NCBI GenBank assembly: GCA_946406115.1
Contig: OX291555.1
Coordinates: forward strand, 11,550,001-11,614,000
Reading direction: 5' to 3'
DNA from: Apoda limacodes
Taxonomy: Eukaryota > Arthropoda > Insecta > Lepidoptera > Limacodidae
Length of the DNA stretch: 64,000 nucleotides
Part shown: positions 20,804-32,196 of the stretch, piece by piece
How the letters are laid out: each line of letters opens with the position of its first letter
How positions within the stretch are numbered: the first letter of the stretch is position 1
Program-made: the position numbers and the translations under genes
The notes under the pieces: generated by a model
What the model saw: the letters and a program-made list of their open reading frames with translations, nothing else
Told to the model about the DNA's origin: nothing
Databases searched by the model: none

Positions 20804-21208
20804 ATAAAAATGTTGCATGCATCGCTTATACTTAGTTAAAACAACAAAAAAGCTGACATTAGACAATGTTTCATACCCCTTTTCGTATATATTAGCCTAC
20901 AGAAAGACGTTGGTACTAAGGCATGCACACGGAAAAAAAAGAGTTTCCAAGTTCTATTCCACCAAAGTAATTTGCATTCAGTCAAGAAATCCAACTATTT
21001 TGGACATATTTTGTTCACAGAAGGCAATATTATTTCCCAGAAAAAAAATCATTTTATCAATCGAAATTGATAAACTTCTTTTCGTATGAACAAATTTTTT
21101 TTTAACCAAATAAATGTTCGTTTTAGATCAACCAAACTTAAATTAAATACCCTAAGACAGTTAATGTTCTTGTATAAAATAAATACATTTTTATATGCAA
21201 CATTTTAT
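20804..21208. mobile_element. possible AT-rich MITE
   Basis: ATAAAAATGTTGCAT at 20804 and ATGCAACATTTTAT at 21195 form inverted ends about 400 bp apart, with one indel. The interior has no coding similarity; a 90-codon frame in it looks spurious. In AT-rich DNA an inverted match of 14 bases is only suggestive. Confidence 0.3.
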
Positions 21209-21719
21209 TTTCTTCGTTTGAAAAAAAAAAATATTTTGCTTTAATATAATTTATTTTGCGCCAAAATCATGGTTTTCTTAAATCTGCGACGTCACTTATT
21301 AAAAACTATATTTTTCGATGAAAATAATTGTATCTTAAATCAAAGCCAGTGAAATGTTCAGTTAAGATAATATTGTTTTGAATTAGAGAAAATAATAATT
21401 TTAACAGAATTTGTTAGATTCTTGACTCAAAATCTGATATTTTATGCTAAAACTATTGTTTTAGTCGAAACAAATAAAATACCTGCTTTAAAATATTAAA
21501 CATTTTCGTTGAAATTAATCAACTAGTATCCCTTTGAACGAATTTTCTTTTCGTTTAAGTTAATACTTGCATTTTCAAAATTGAATGAATCTCATCACTG
21601 TCCTTCATAGGATTTCGTGTTGGCTTTTAATTTTAAATAATTGTTTATTGTAGGGTTTTGTGCGTCAAATTAGTATCAGTTTATGCGAGAAACCTACAGT
21701 TAATTATTTTCTGAGAATT

Positions 21720-21895
21720 GTAAAGCTTGTAGCGGATCATATCATACCGCTACAAGCAAGGCTGACGTCACGCGTCCTACATCGCGCTATCAAAGTTTCT
21801 TCTGTCCATGAGTATATATAGAAAACCGAACAGAAAGATAAGTGGACCACGGCGGTCCCCAGGCATAACACCTCGCCTGGCAGGAGATCTCCTCT
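21720..21895. other. cluster of short perfect palindromes next to a TATA-like site
   Basis: Four inverted repeats lie in 170 bp: GCTTGTAGCGG at 21725 with its complement at 21747; GGACC-ACGGC-GGTCC at about 21843; CCAGGC with GCCTGG at about 21860-21881; and the self-complementary GGAGATCTCC. GAGTATATATAGAAAACCG in the middle looks like a TATA box. The ends TGTAGCGG and CCGCTACA would suit LTR edges, but no retroviral body is present. Confidence 0.45.
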
Positions 21896-21949
21896 TTGCC
21901 GCCGCACCACAAGCATTCAGCAAACAGTCGCATTCGTCAATCAGAATCG

Positions 21950-22015
21950 ATAAGCGAAGTTGTTAAGCAACGTCGACCGTGGTCAGTATTTGGATGGGTG
22001 ACCGCTTTTCTTCCA
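21950..22015 (+). repeat. 5S rRNA-like segment (pol III internal promoter)
   Basis: AAGCGAAGTTGTTAAGCAAC, then GTCGACCGTGGTCAGTATTT and GGATGGGTGACCGC match the central and 3' part of eukaryotic 5S rRNA covering box A, the intermediate element and box C. The 5' third and the final stem of 5S are absent. It is therefore a pseudogene or the head of a 5S-derived SINE, not a functional 5S gene. A TTTTT run at about 22183 could be the terminator. Confidence 0.6.
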
Positions 22016-22117
22016 TGTTTAAGAAGGATCGTTAAATAGTCATAACAATTATAATTAAACATAACGCTGTATAATCAGCTAAAGGCGAGAATAGTAGCTA
22101 CCTTAGCTCGACAAAGT

Positions 22118-22153
22118 CCATATAAAGGCAGTGCGGGTAGACTGCCTATATGG
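22118..22153. other. hairpin downstream of the 5S-like segment
   Basis: CCATATAAAGGCAGT (22118-22132) pairs with ACTGCCTATATGG (22141-22153) with a two-base bulge and an 8-base loop. It may belong to the transcript of the 5S-derived element. Confidence 0.5.
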
Positions 22154-22594
22154 CCCAAGCCTCCAGAAAAGAGGCGTAGGGCTTTTTAAAAAAACTTTAT
22201 TTAATCTTGACGGTTAACTATGTCATTTTGGACCGAAACATTTTTTGTTTTAAACTAAAATATAATGTTATTAATTTAAGAGCTGATGTAGTCTAGTTAA
22301 GAGCACTATTCTCTTGTGTGAACTAGAAATTTCTTCCGTGCAATAAAGCACGAAGTTCTACGCCCAAGAAAACTAAGTGTTTCAAATAAAGAAGCATTTT
22401 TTTCTTCAATGAATTAAATATTGTTTCAAATTGATAGAGTTTTATTTACTGGTTCAATGAAATTTGATCTTGTGATAACTTCATATTATTTTAAATATTT
22501 AAGAGAAATAATATCTTAGATAAAGTAAATATTCGTTGGTGCATATATGAAACGATATTCTCTTGGCTCAACTAATTCTTTTTTACCGTGCACC

Positions 22595-23930
22595 CGGGTA
22601 TACCCGGTTCCTTAACTACCCGCGTATATCCGGTTCTGGAGTACATCGAATGGAACCGGTTCCGAATGTAACGTTACCCGGTTCCCCCGGTTCTCTAAAA
22701 AAAGAAAAAATTAAATATGTACGCATGTAAAACGGTTCGGTTTGTCAATGCGTTTACGCAACGTTGCCAGCTCGCCAGCGACAGCCACCCCCCGCCCTGC
22801 TCTGCTCTGTAACTCGTCGTGCGACCGTGGCTCATACTGTTAGTTGTAAGGCGAGAAGAATAAGTGCGTGTGTATCGGTGACTAAAGTTTACGGTAGTCT
22901 ACCGGCAGAAAAATGTATTGAGCAGATAAACGAAAAGCTGCAGTTTTGCGGACTCTCCTTAAAAAAAGATGTAGTAGCAGAAACTACTGATGGTTGCAGC
23001 CTTATGGTGAAAATAGGAAAACTGTTAAAATCTTTACACCGAAAATTAAATGATGATTGATGAAGATGATTTGCCACTAGCTTAATTGGTTCAGAGCCTT
23101 GGTCAAAATCAAAAAATTGATTCAATGGAGGAAAATTTTGATGAAGCTGATGAAGTGGTTTTCGAGGAGGAGACAAGAAATATTAGAACTGAAGAGATGA
23201 GTTTAAGTTACTATGATCTGATGGCGAAAGTGAGAAAATTCGTCAAACTCTTTATTAAATCCCCGACCAAGATTGATGACATATTGCAAAAATATGTAAG
23301 AGAGGAATTCGGAAAAGAATATTCTTTAGTACTGGACGTAAAAACAATGTGGAGTAGCATAGCGGATTTGCTACATCGTTTTTTAAAGCTGAAAGTAAGT
23401 ATTATTAAAGCTTTGGTGGATCTTAAATCGGATATTAATTTCAGTGCGAAAGAGTGGATATTCATGAAGTTTTGGATTTAATGAAAACTGTAGTCGTGAT
23501 GCGACTTTAGTTACAGCTGAGGTGGCAGTAAAATACGCACTTAGAAAATTGAAAAAAATTAACTCCTATTTAAGTATTTAAATGGCAACGGATCTTAAAA
23601 AAAGATACTCAGACCGACGCCTTATGAAAGTGACATTATTGAATTATTTAAGAAATTCAAAAAGATATTAAAATAATATATTATATTAAATAAGACTGAC
23701 TTGTTAATTTTTTTTTCGTGTAAATTTTTATTAAAATGATTGTAAATAGAAAACAATTTCATTTCATTTCTTTAACATTCACATAGTATATTTATATTAA
23801 AATTTAAACCGTATTTAAAAAAACATGCGATGGAACCGGGTATACCCGGGTTACCCGGTTCCGTTCCTGAATGGAACCGGGTATCAGAAATCATGGAACC
23901 GGTACCTACCGGTTCTGCATGCCCTAGTTG
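22595..23930 (+). mobile_element. hAT transposon relic with ACCGGTT-rich ends
   Basis: Degenerate transposase fragments are bracketed by short arrays of GGTATACCCGG, GGAACCGG and ACCGGTTC (22595-22700 and 23829-23925). These read the same in both directions and so form inverted subterminal arrays. The exact termini and 8-bp duplication could not be fixed. Confidence 0.65.
22889..23690 (+). pseudogene. hAT-family transposase fragments
   Basis: YGSLPAEKCIEQINEKLQFC, GLSLKKDVVAETTDGCSLMV then KIGKLL matches the catalytic-core region of BED-type hAT transposases (the D in TTDG is a catalytic acid). After a stop and frame change, YYDLMAKVRKFVKLFIKSP, LQKYVREEFGKEYSLVLDVK and TMWSSIADLLHRFLKLK match the RW dipeptide region, with W-to-M wobble in the usual TRWNS motif. 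Decayed sequence continues to about 23690 (HLENEKKLTP-like). Dead copy. Confidence 0.7.
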
Positions 23931-24679
23931 GTACTACATACATAAACATATTCGTTGGCAAGAATAATAGTAGCAATTTATTCTTAAAAAAATTAAATCA
24001 GTGATTTCCAATCGGAGGAACAGGGCGACAATTTTTTCCGACCTTGGGTGTTTGGTTAGTGTCGTTGTAATTTTACACCATTTCAATATGGCGACTGTAG
24101 TTTTGATTTTTGACCGCCGGGCCAGAAAAGTTTGTTTGTCAAACTGGAAGTATAATGTTTAGTTTCCTCGCCTATTGACTAAGGTGATTCAATCAGTAAA
24201 TAAATTTGAGAACAAAATCTAAAATCACATGTATCGTTTGTTTTATTATTTACATCATGAGAGAAACGGACTGTGCAAATGTTTGTCTCTGAATTCAGTA
24301 GTTTTTGTTCTCTGTTGAGTCATCACTCAAACCATATATTATTAATTTCTTATAATAGTATAGATTATTCTAAGCTCATTGGAATGTCTAGGTAAATAAA
24401 TGAATTATAATATCAAAGCCATTAACACCATATATAAATAAAAAGAACAAAATGCTAATTATATCATAACACATAGATCTACTCCTACTTTTTAAATTAC
24501 AATTCAAATTCAATCGTTTCATATTTTTCTTCGCAATTTCTTTCAAACATCAATAATTTAGAAACACTAGGCTTAGTAACTGATGAAATTTATATGTATT
24601 TAATATCACACCTTAGACACTTCATACAAAATCGGCGTGATTCGTGGAGACTAACTACCAAAACAAATTGCGTGTGATT
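23931..24679. other. unclassified AT-rich DNA
   Basis: Nothing gene-like seen. Confidence 0.5.
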
Positions 24680-25049
24680 TTAAGAGAATATGATTCGGAG
24701 CGCCTCTCAGCGTGCTTCATACAAACGAATTTCTTAGTTATTTTTGACACTTGCTGATTAAACACCACGAAATTTTGAAAACATGTTCTATTAATAAATA
24801 TATAGGTCTGCAGTGTGCCAGTTTTCTATTAAATTTTATAGTTCAAAATTTATACAAGATTCTAGTTTTTATACAAATGGTTTCAAAAAAGATTTCTAGT
24901 TAATGAAAACATTTTACAAAATTTTGGAAAACCATAGACACAGGTATTCGGCTTGGGATTATTACTAAGATTGATCAGTAAATGTCACAAAACCAGAAAT
25001 TCGTTTGTATGAAGCCCGCTGTGAGGCACCGCGAATTGTATCCTCTTAA
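24680..25049. mobile_element. TTAA-flanked MITE, copy 1
   Basis: TTAA lies at both ends (24680-24683 and 25046-25049). About 55-bp inverted ends start GAGAATATGATTCGGAGCGC on the left and, complemented, GAGGATACAATTCGCGGTGC on the right, and both run into CATACAAACGAATTTCT. The interior matches the copy at 62734-63110 (for example GACACTTGCTGAT and GGTCTGCAGTGTGCCAGTTT). No ORF. Likely mobilised by a TTAA-specific (piggyBac-type) transposase. Confidence 0.8.
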
Positions 25050-25389
25050 AGATTCACGGTTCATCTCACTATTCCCTAAAACAAAACAAAAAAAAGAGGG
25101 TAGATAGATATGTTTGCCCACAGACTTTGTATAAACTCGCTAGTACGCCAGTCATCCCGCGATCATGGAGCTTGCAACAGCATTGAAATATCGGGTGCTC
25201 AAAAATGTTCAACTAATTATGGTAGGAACTCCGTGAGTGTTAAATCTAATAAATTACGTGTGTTTATACGCGCAAATGTGTGCGTGTTGACAAGGGCGAC
25301 TTTAGAGAGCGGCGGAGAATGGTCATTCTGCATCACTTCAACATTATGTATTGGTCAAAGGCAGTGAAAAACGCAAATAAAAAATAATT

Positions 25390-28300
25390 CTATCTCTCAA
25401 ATTTCTCTTTGAGCCAATCAGCGGTGAGTTCATCTATTTCCCTGACCTCTAATAGTCTTGGTGCGCCGACGGCCGCCGCCAGCGCCCTTTGTGTTCCTGC
25501 GTACATAACCTGAAAACAAGATACCTATTAGCACCTCAATAATACTCAAATTAGTAAAATTTAAGGACGTCTTTGCAATTTTGTTAAAAGTTTAGTGTTT
25601 TTCGGTATTTTTTTTCAGTAAGCGAGCCTAAATGCAATGGAACTACAAACTATAACATAGATATCCTTTATCTCTATTAATATCTATACTAATATTACAA
25701 AGAGGTAAAGTTTGTGGGTAAGTTCGAATGTAGGAGGTAATCTCTAAAACTACTTATCCAATTTCAAAAATGCAAAAACCCCATACTGTATTTCTTGGAG
25801 TAAACCTTGGCAGGAAACCCATATCACATCCTAAGCGCTCGCTAGTTTTACTAAAACCGCATTTGCTGTGAGGAAGAATTCCCTGCAAATGGCGAGCGGT
25901 CAGATGGTAGAAAGTAGCCGTGGGCATCATTTCGAACAATTCCTCAGAACACAATTATACAGGCAGTAGTATAAACAAAGAAGACTACCTACTTTCATTC
26001 CAATCGAGTTTGAGATGTACCACATCTAGTAAATATTAGGTAGTTGAACAATCCCAGCACACTTTTTTTGCGTCATCCACTCGCATCAATGCTTTCTTAC
26101 ATCGACGATTACAATACTCTTAAACTCGCCTTTTTTTTGAGAAAGGGCACAATTTTATCTAGCCGCTTGGTACCCCTTTCGGAGTACATATTTTCGACGA
26201 CGTCTACTTCTACCGATCCTTTCATTTACTTTTATCTCTTATATTCTATTTGTTTAATGCATCTTTTTTTATTCATTATATGATTTATTCATTATAATTA
26301 TATTAAATGCATCAATTAACATTATAAACAAAACATTACCTGCAGTTCCATGTGAGCATCTCTTGGGGTGTAGAAGATGAAGCACATCGGGAATGACACC
26401 CTACCGTCGCTGTGTTCCATCTTGTAGCTGGAATAACGAGACATTATGTAATAGGATATTTGCTTATATGTTCACACTAGATGGCTTCCCGTAGTGTTAA
26501 GAGGGGGCAATAGCTAAATGAATTTTGCATACAACGCAGAAAATGAACTTTAATAATTTTTTTATTATTTGTTAGATAATCCCCCATTATAAAACATATT
26601 CTGTGAAAAAAATCAGGCTTTTTTTTTTTTTATACCACTAAGGTGGCAAACAAGCCTACGGTCCGCCTGATGGTAAGCGGTCACCGTAGCCTATGGGCGC
26701 TTGCAACACTAGGGGCATCACTCGCGCGTTGCCGACCCTTCAGAAATCTAATAACTTCTTTTTTGAAGAACCCCATACTGTAGTCCTTAGAGAAAACCTT
26801 GGCAGGGAGCTCATTCCACAACCCAAGGGTTCGCGGGAGGAAGTTTCTCTGAAACCGCACTGTACGCGACCATTTTGGTTCCGAAGTGTGAGAATGAAAT
26901 GAATTCCCTGTCGATGGCGAGCGGTGCGATGGTAGAAAGTAGCCGTGGGCATCATTTCGAACAATTCCTCAGAACACAATCCATTGTACAAGCGGAAGAA
27001 CACACACAGGGAGGCAAAGTCTCTCCTCAGACTTAAGGGCTCGATACCGCAAGTGAGTTTGGGATCGTCGACAATTCTCACAGCCCGTCGTTGAACCGAG
27101 TCAAAAGGGCCAAGCTGGTATCCGGGTGCACTCGCCCAGAGATGGTAGCAGTACTCCATATGGGGCCGGACTTACGACTTGTAAAGTAGCAGCCTTTGCC
27201 CCGACGTGAAGTACTGCTTCGCTCTGTTGAGTACACCAAGTTTTTTGGACGCCAGCTTTACCTTGTCTAGCAAATGATCTCGGAACTGAACATCGCTGGA
27301 GATGTCAACGCCAAGGATCCCAATGCTCTTGGAGATGGAGAGGGGAGTGTTCTGGAATTGTGGGACTACAGTGAATGGGGTTTTCTTAGCGGTGAACGCG
27401 CAGACTTGTGTCTTTGAAGGGTTGAATCAGACCAAGTTTTCCCGCCCCCAGTCAGAGACTTTGGACAGACAGATCTCGATTTGAGACACAAGTTCTTCAC
27501 GCTTTTCCTCCACAACGGAACGTGGGATGCTTGCACGGCCCGTGTAATAAGCGTCTCCAGTACTGTCATCTGCATAGCAATGTATGTTGTTGATGTCCAA
27601 CATATCATTGATGTGCAGTAGAAACAGCATAGGAGACAGCATAGAGCCTTGCGGGACACCAGCATTAATGTCCATGCTATCAGAGCAACTACCGTCAACT
27701 ACAGACAAAAAGCTAGCCACCCATTTGCACAAACCCTCGGGCACTCCGTAAGAAGGCAACTTCGATAGAAGACCCCGGTGCCAGACCCGATCGAACGCCT
27801 TCGCTATGTCTAGGCTACATGCCAATGCCTCCCCCTGACTCTCAATGGCTAGTGCCCATCGGTGTGTGAGATACACTAGAAGGTCACCAGTTAGTTTAGT
27901 TAGCTGCTACCTATTTTGGTCTTAAAGATAGAGCCTTTAAATGGTCGGACAGACAGATAGCGTAGGCTTAGTAATAGGGCTCCGTTGGCACCCTCTGGGT
28001 TCGAAAAACTAAAAATCAGCGAGGTTGCTAATTGCGCAGGCATAACTAGAGGTATAAAGAATAGGTGCTTACTTTTTGTACTAGTAGCTAAGGGGATCCC
28101 ATAGTTCTCGCGCTGATGACCAAATACTACGCGGGTAAATACTAGTGCAAAAATTTATAGTTATGGATATGTAAGGTACCTAATTAATTTTGTGCAGAAA
28201 TATGTGTGTCCCATTCAATTTAAATTGCTACAATAAAGCATGATATATAAGAAAACTTTTTAGTATTAACATTAGGTACTGCCAATATACTGTTGCATTA

Positions 28301-31300
28301 ACCTGTATATGATGAACCGTGGCTGATGAGACGGCAAGATATCTTGCAGCTCTTCCAACTCAATATTGTCCAACTCCTCATCCACTTCCAGAGCTTGTTT
28401 CTCTCGATTAACCTATAAAAATAAAGGTATTTTAGAATTTCCTGAGTAGCCGACTTAATGTAATTTGCATTATTAATCACTTTACCAAAAAGAAAATTGG
28501 TTATTATTTTTTTTATTTTTATATTTGTATATACCTAGTTAACATAGAATTATTCCTAGTGATTTATCAAGCAAGCATTATTAATTTCTTAAAAAATTTA
28601 CATAGAAATAATCTTTGCTATAAAAATATTAATTTATATTGATAATATAGAATTATCTCAAAGCATACTTAAGAGATACCTAGTAGCTGTTTGTCATACT
28701 AAGACAGCAGTTCTCAGGCCATGTCAAGGACCTTATGGGCGGCTTGAAAGTAGTCGAGTCAGTAGTTGAGTGGCCACTAGCTTGACAACATCCACCAACC
28801 CACATTAGGCCGGCGTGGTGGACTATAGCCTTAGCCTCCTTCTTCAAGGAGAGGCCTAAGCCCCTGCAGTGGACCGTGTAACGGTTTAGGCTATAATTTA
28901 GAGATAAGGCCAAGTGGACTGACTATTTTTACAGCACAGATGCGGCTTTCCTACTTGCATCGCCCACATGCTAAGCGAAAAACTAAGTCACTTAAAATTG
29001 TAGGATTTAAAATGAGTGAGCATATATTATATGATACTACAGTATCATATATATTATTACGATGAAATTTGAACTAACTATGAAGATAGTTTTTCTAGAA
29101 GATTTGGTAAAAACGCAGGCCAATACTAGTTTTACCATTATGGAACTACGTTGGTAAAAATAGAATTGTTGTTTAAAAGTTAAAAACACAAATATGGCGG
29201 AAGCTCACCAAAAAGTTTTAAGCAAGGATTAATGACACAGTGTTACACATAGAGCCTTTTTGAAAAAGTTATTTGTGTTTGAAAAAAAATTAATTAAGAA
29301 TGTGGGAAAGCATGTTTATATAGCACTTAAGAGTTTAACTTACTTAGGTTTATCTGTAAGTAGGTATCCTTAGTTTTTGCTTCACCACAGTTGGGTAAGG
29401 TAAGTTAGGATAACATTAGTATTATAATGAGTACTATAGTTACATATTTAATCCCTTCACAGAATTAAGGACTTTTTATCCTTCACATGGTCAATATGAA
29501 AAACAATAGGCAATTGAAATACAACTTGAATTTTGATTTTTTAATTTACTCTCTTCATTGTAAAGCTTGTTTGTTAAAGTGTTTGAATACAAAATGTATT
29601 CATTAGTTGATTCATTATAATATTATGTTTTGTTTGTAATTTTACAAAGAGTAAAAGGATGCTGGTAATAAACCAGTATTGAATTTAGTAATTATAATTA
29701 ATATATAATTATTATTAAACTATTTCTTTAAACTATTGACATCGAAATTAAAAGATTTTGAGTTTAAACAGTAATCAATAAATTATTGCACAGCTTTGTT
29801 GGGTGATATAGTAAGGTTATAAAATATATTTTTATCTATATTTTAAAATTTTAAGTTGGGCACTTTTTCGGCGTTTGTTACCATATCAGCAGCTTAAAAC
29901 GGCTAGAAGTGATTAATAGATATGATATTAAAAATAAAAACATATTCAAATTTCAATAAAAAAATGTAGGTACATATTTTATTTATGTTTTCTTTAGAAT
30001 TTTGTATGTGTAAGCCACTATCACTGTTTGTGTGTGCTTGTGATTTACATAGATATTTTTTAAGATATATAAAAAAAAATGTGATAAATTGACTCACAAA
30101 GTAGCAGCCCTTTTATTTTCTGTATGTCCTCTGGTTCCTGCTACTCCCAAAGTAAAATTTTATTAATTTTTTTTGCTAGTGCAATTTCTCAATAATAAAA
30201 TAGCCTAAATTTGATTATCAAATCAAATAATGAAGAAACAGTTTATTATGAGCTAAGTTTGGCATATATATTCTTTTTCCATTGTACTTCTTATTATACA
30301 AGTTTGAAGTGACCCTGAATTTGCATTTAGTTAGGTAATCAAAAGACACATTGGTATCTGTAGTGTAATTTTGCTTTTTATTAACTTATTGCTTTCTTTA
30401 TGGATATTGTTGCACAACAAGTACGAAATTGTTTATTAATTTGCATTTTTTATTATAATCTACAAACTTAAGTGCAGGATAATACCAAAACAAAAAACAA
30501 GTAAATGAGACTTTAGTTTATGTACAGTAAAAGCCCGACTTACACTACCTCCACATATGCAAATTTGGAGTTATGCGATTTTTCAGGCTCAGACGTGTAG
30601 CGCGGAATCAACGCGTAGGTACAGGAAAATAACAATTTTATGTGTTGAGCGATGACCTAAGATATGTACTAAGTACTATGGCATCCAAACGAAGTAGAAT
30701 GGACTTTTTTGCTATTAACAAGTAAAGAAAAATATTATCTTGAAGTGTAAACTTTACATTATTATTAAAAAATGATTGACTCGCCAGACAACGTTGTTAG
30801 ATTTTATGAAACCTTCTACATCAAAATAACTTCAGATTGTGTTTATTCAGATTTAGATTTGTCAATTATCTACAATTAGTTACACATTTATTTCCTTAAT
30901 TATTGTTTTATTTAGTCTCCAGTCCCAATTAAACATACTTTGTATGTCTTTATATGCAAAATTGTACCCCAACTGACGCAAATTTGACTTACACGGATAG
31001 CGCTTGGTCCCACCTATCACGTAAGTCCGGGGTATTACTGTATTTTAGGTTAAAATGGGAGATGATAGATAACGATGAGAATTGCTGTCTTATACAAAAC
31101 CTACTAGCCAGAATTGAAGTTTATTTAGCTTAGAAGTATTCAGAAAATTTCGTTAGGGCCTCCTTCGTCAGTCTATTAGTCAGGGGTATTTTGAAGTTGG
31201 GGTGGGGGGTAGAAGAACAAGCTATGCTCCTTGCCACCTAACTTTTTTCTATGTTCTGAAATTTAAAATATTGTGCGAATGTAATTTATTCAAAACACGT

Positions 31301-31670
31301 ATTCATAAAAAACGGCGCACTGTTCCCCTATTGACTTTACATCAGTATTCATCAATATTCGGAATCAGTTTCGATGGGCCATAAAGTACAATTCAGCAAA
31401 ACTTTCAATTTTGAGTACATAACTACGACGTACCTAACATGGCTACGCCTAGAACTGTGATTGATTCATTAAATTGTGTATTATTATTCGATAGAATTCG
31501 ATATGTAACAACTACAGAAAAGCGAGCCGAACAGCGATACAGTCCAGCTAAACGAAAATTACCTTAAGTATTAAAGCAGAGTTAGTACTGTGCTTTTGGA
31601 AACGGAATTTCTTCAGTGTTTCCTTAACTTCTTCTCCTATATCACAGACGTTCACATTATGTCCAGACAT
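25390..31670 (-). CDS. GMF: glia maturation factor homologue (ADF-H family)
   Basis: Four exons: 31670-31563, 28412-28303, 26427-26340 and 25509-25390 (stop TAG at 25392-25390). All introns are GT-AG, and phases 0, 2 and 0 agree. The join gives 141 residues, against about 138-142 in animals. Exon 1 reads MSGHNVNVCDIGEEVKETLK, KFRFQKHSTNSALILK; exon 2 VNREKQALEVDEEL to PSHQPRFIIY; exon 3 SYKMEHSDGRVSFPMCFIFY to AHMELQ; exon 4 VMYAGTQRALAAAVGA to ADWLKEKFER. This is the whole ADF-homology fold with the GMF signatures QPRF-x-x-Y, DGRVS-P-CFIF and MYAG. GMF binds the Arp2/3 complex and promotes debranching of actin filaments in the cytosol. The start at 31670 has G at -3; an upstream in-frame ATG at 31802 would add 44 residues not found in the family. 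Introns 2 and 3 contain family A retrotransposon DNA, and intron 1 a pogo-like MITE and a SINE. The gene appears intact. Confidence 0.95.
25745..25960 (-). mobile_element. family A fragment in GMF intron 3
   Basis: CTCGCTAG..., GAATTCCCTGCAAATGGCGA and GTAGCCGTGGGCATCATTTC match the 3' coding part of family A in reverse. The frame reads MCSEELFEMMPTATFYHLTA. About 200 bp only, without the family 3' tail. The left flank has ACTAATATTACAAAGAGG, part of another dispersed repeat. Confidence 0.7.
26628..27890 (-). mobile_element. family A copy, 5'-truncated, in GMF intron 2
   Basis: The minus-strand copy has its poly(A) as TTTTTTTTTTTTT at about 26618-26631, then the tail ACCACTAAGGTGGCAAACAA, and RT sequence to 27890. 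The upstream part reads YLTHRWALAIESQGEALACS, LDIAKAFDRVWHRGLLSKL, GVPQGSMLSPMLFLLHIN and HCYADDSTGDAYYTG (27876-27427). The C-terminal part is at 27159-26740. Frameshifts at several points; the start is truncated at motif 0. Sense orientation with GMF transcription. Confidence 0.85.
27930..28015 (-). repeat. fragment of the GACAGACGG dispersed repeat
   Basis: TAAATGGTCGGACAGACAGA, TAGCGTAGGCTTAGTAATAG, GGCTCCG and CCTCTGGGTTCG match the repeat seen at 12341-12548. Confidence 0.5.
28690..28925 (+). repeat. SINE-like repeat in GMF intron 1
   Basis: GGGCGGCTTGAAAGTAGTCG, AGTGGCCACTAGCTTGACA, GGCCGGCGTGGTGGACTATA and GGAGAGGCCTAAGCCCCTGC match 53790-53910, where a 5S-like head precedes the body. 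No coding frame. Family name not assigned. Confidence 0.6.
28926..30520. other. GMF intron 1, unclassified AT-rich part
   Basis: Intronic DNA with no recognisable exon or element. Confidence 0.5.
30524..31040. mobile_element. pogo/Tigger-like MITE in GMF intron 1
   Basis: CAGTAAAAGCCCGACTTAC at 30524 and, complemented, CAGTAATACCCCGGACTTAC at 31040 form inverted ends. TA lies immediately outside each (30522-30523 and 31041-31042). A TA target with CAGT-starting ends fits the pogo/Tigger branch of Tc1/mariner. The 517-bp interior has no transposase. Confidence 0.7.
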
Positions 31671-32196
31671 AGCGAAAATAAATATTCGATTGTTTTCCAA
31701 TAAATACCAATAGACAGATGATACACAAAACCACAGATGATGTATACACAACAAATACAGTGTCGCCACAACATATAACTTTATAATTTGTGATGTTGCC
31801 AATCAGATCCATGACCCATACTAGGCGCGTTCCATTTATCTACTTTCTAGCAAAATTGTTAGCTGGTTGCGATTTTAAGCTAGTAAAATATGAGTCGTGG
31901 GACCACAAAACACATATCGTGGGACAGCTGACACAGTTACAGATCTACTGCTGGGGTTATGTTGATAATCGATAATTATTTCCGATTATTGTTGCCATTA
32001 TTATTTAGGTTTGAATATATTTTTAATAATAATATATAAAAAAGTATATTTAATAATAATAAAAATAATTAATAAAATAACCTTTTCTTCCCCTACCTTT
32101 TTCCCCTGTTTCTCCTTTCTGCTCTCAATTCACTAATTTTTAAACATTCCCGGTCTGCAGGAACTAGGAAGCGCTGAAGTGCTGCGATAGGTCCTG

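Noticed and set aside
20817..21089. 90-codon ORF
   Set aside because: AT-rich codon use, no similarity and no splice context; it lies in a repeat-like region.
21950..22015. Functional 5S rRNA gene
   Set aside because: Only the central and part of the 3' region match; the 5' third and closing stem are absent.
20921..22592. A 1.67-kb transposon with CACGGAAAAAAAAGA-type ends
   Set aside because: The inverted match is short and mostly poly(A), there is no duplication, and the left end overlaps another candidate element.
25754..25954. 66-codon ORF as an additional GMF exon
   Set aside because: It reads as a piece of family A RT (SEELFEMMPTATFYH) and lies within intron 3.
31548..31802. GMF start at the upstream in-frame ATG (31802)
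   Set aside because: It would add 44 hydrophobic residues absent from the family; the ATG at 31670 gives the usual length and has G at -3.
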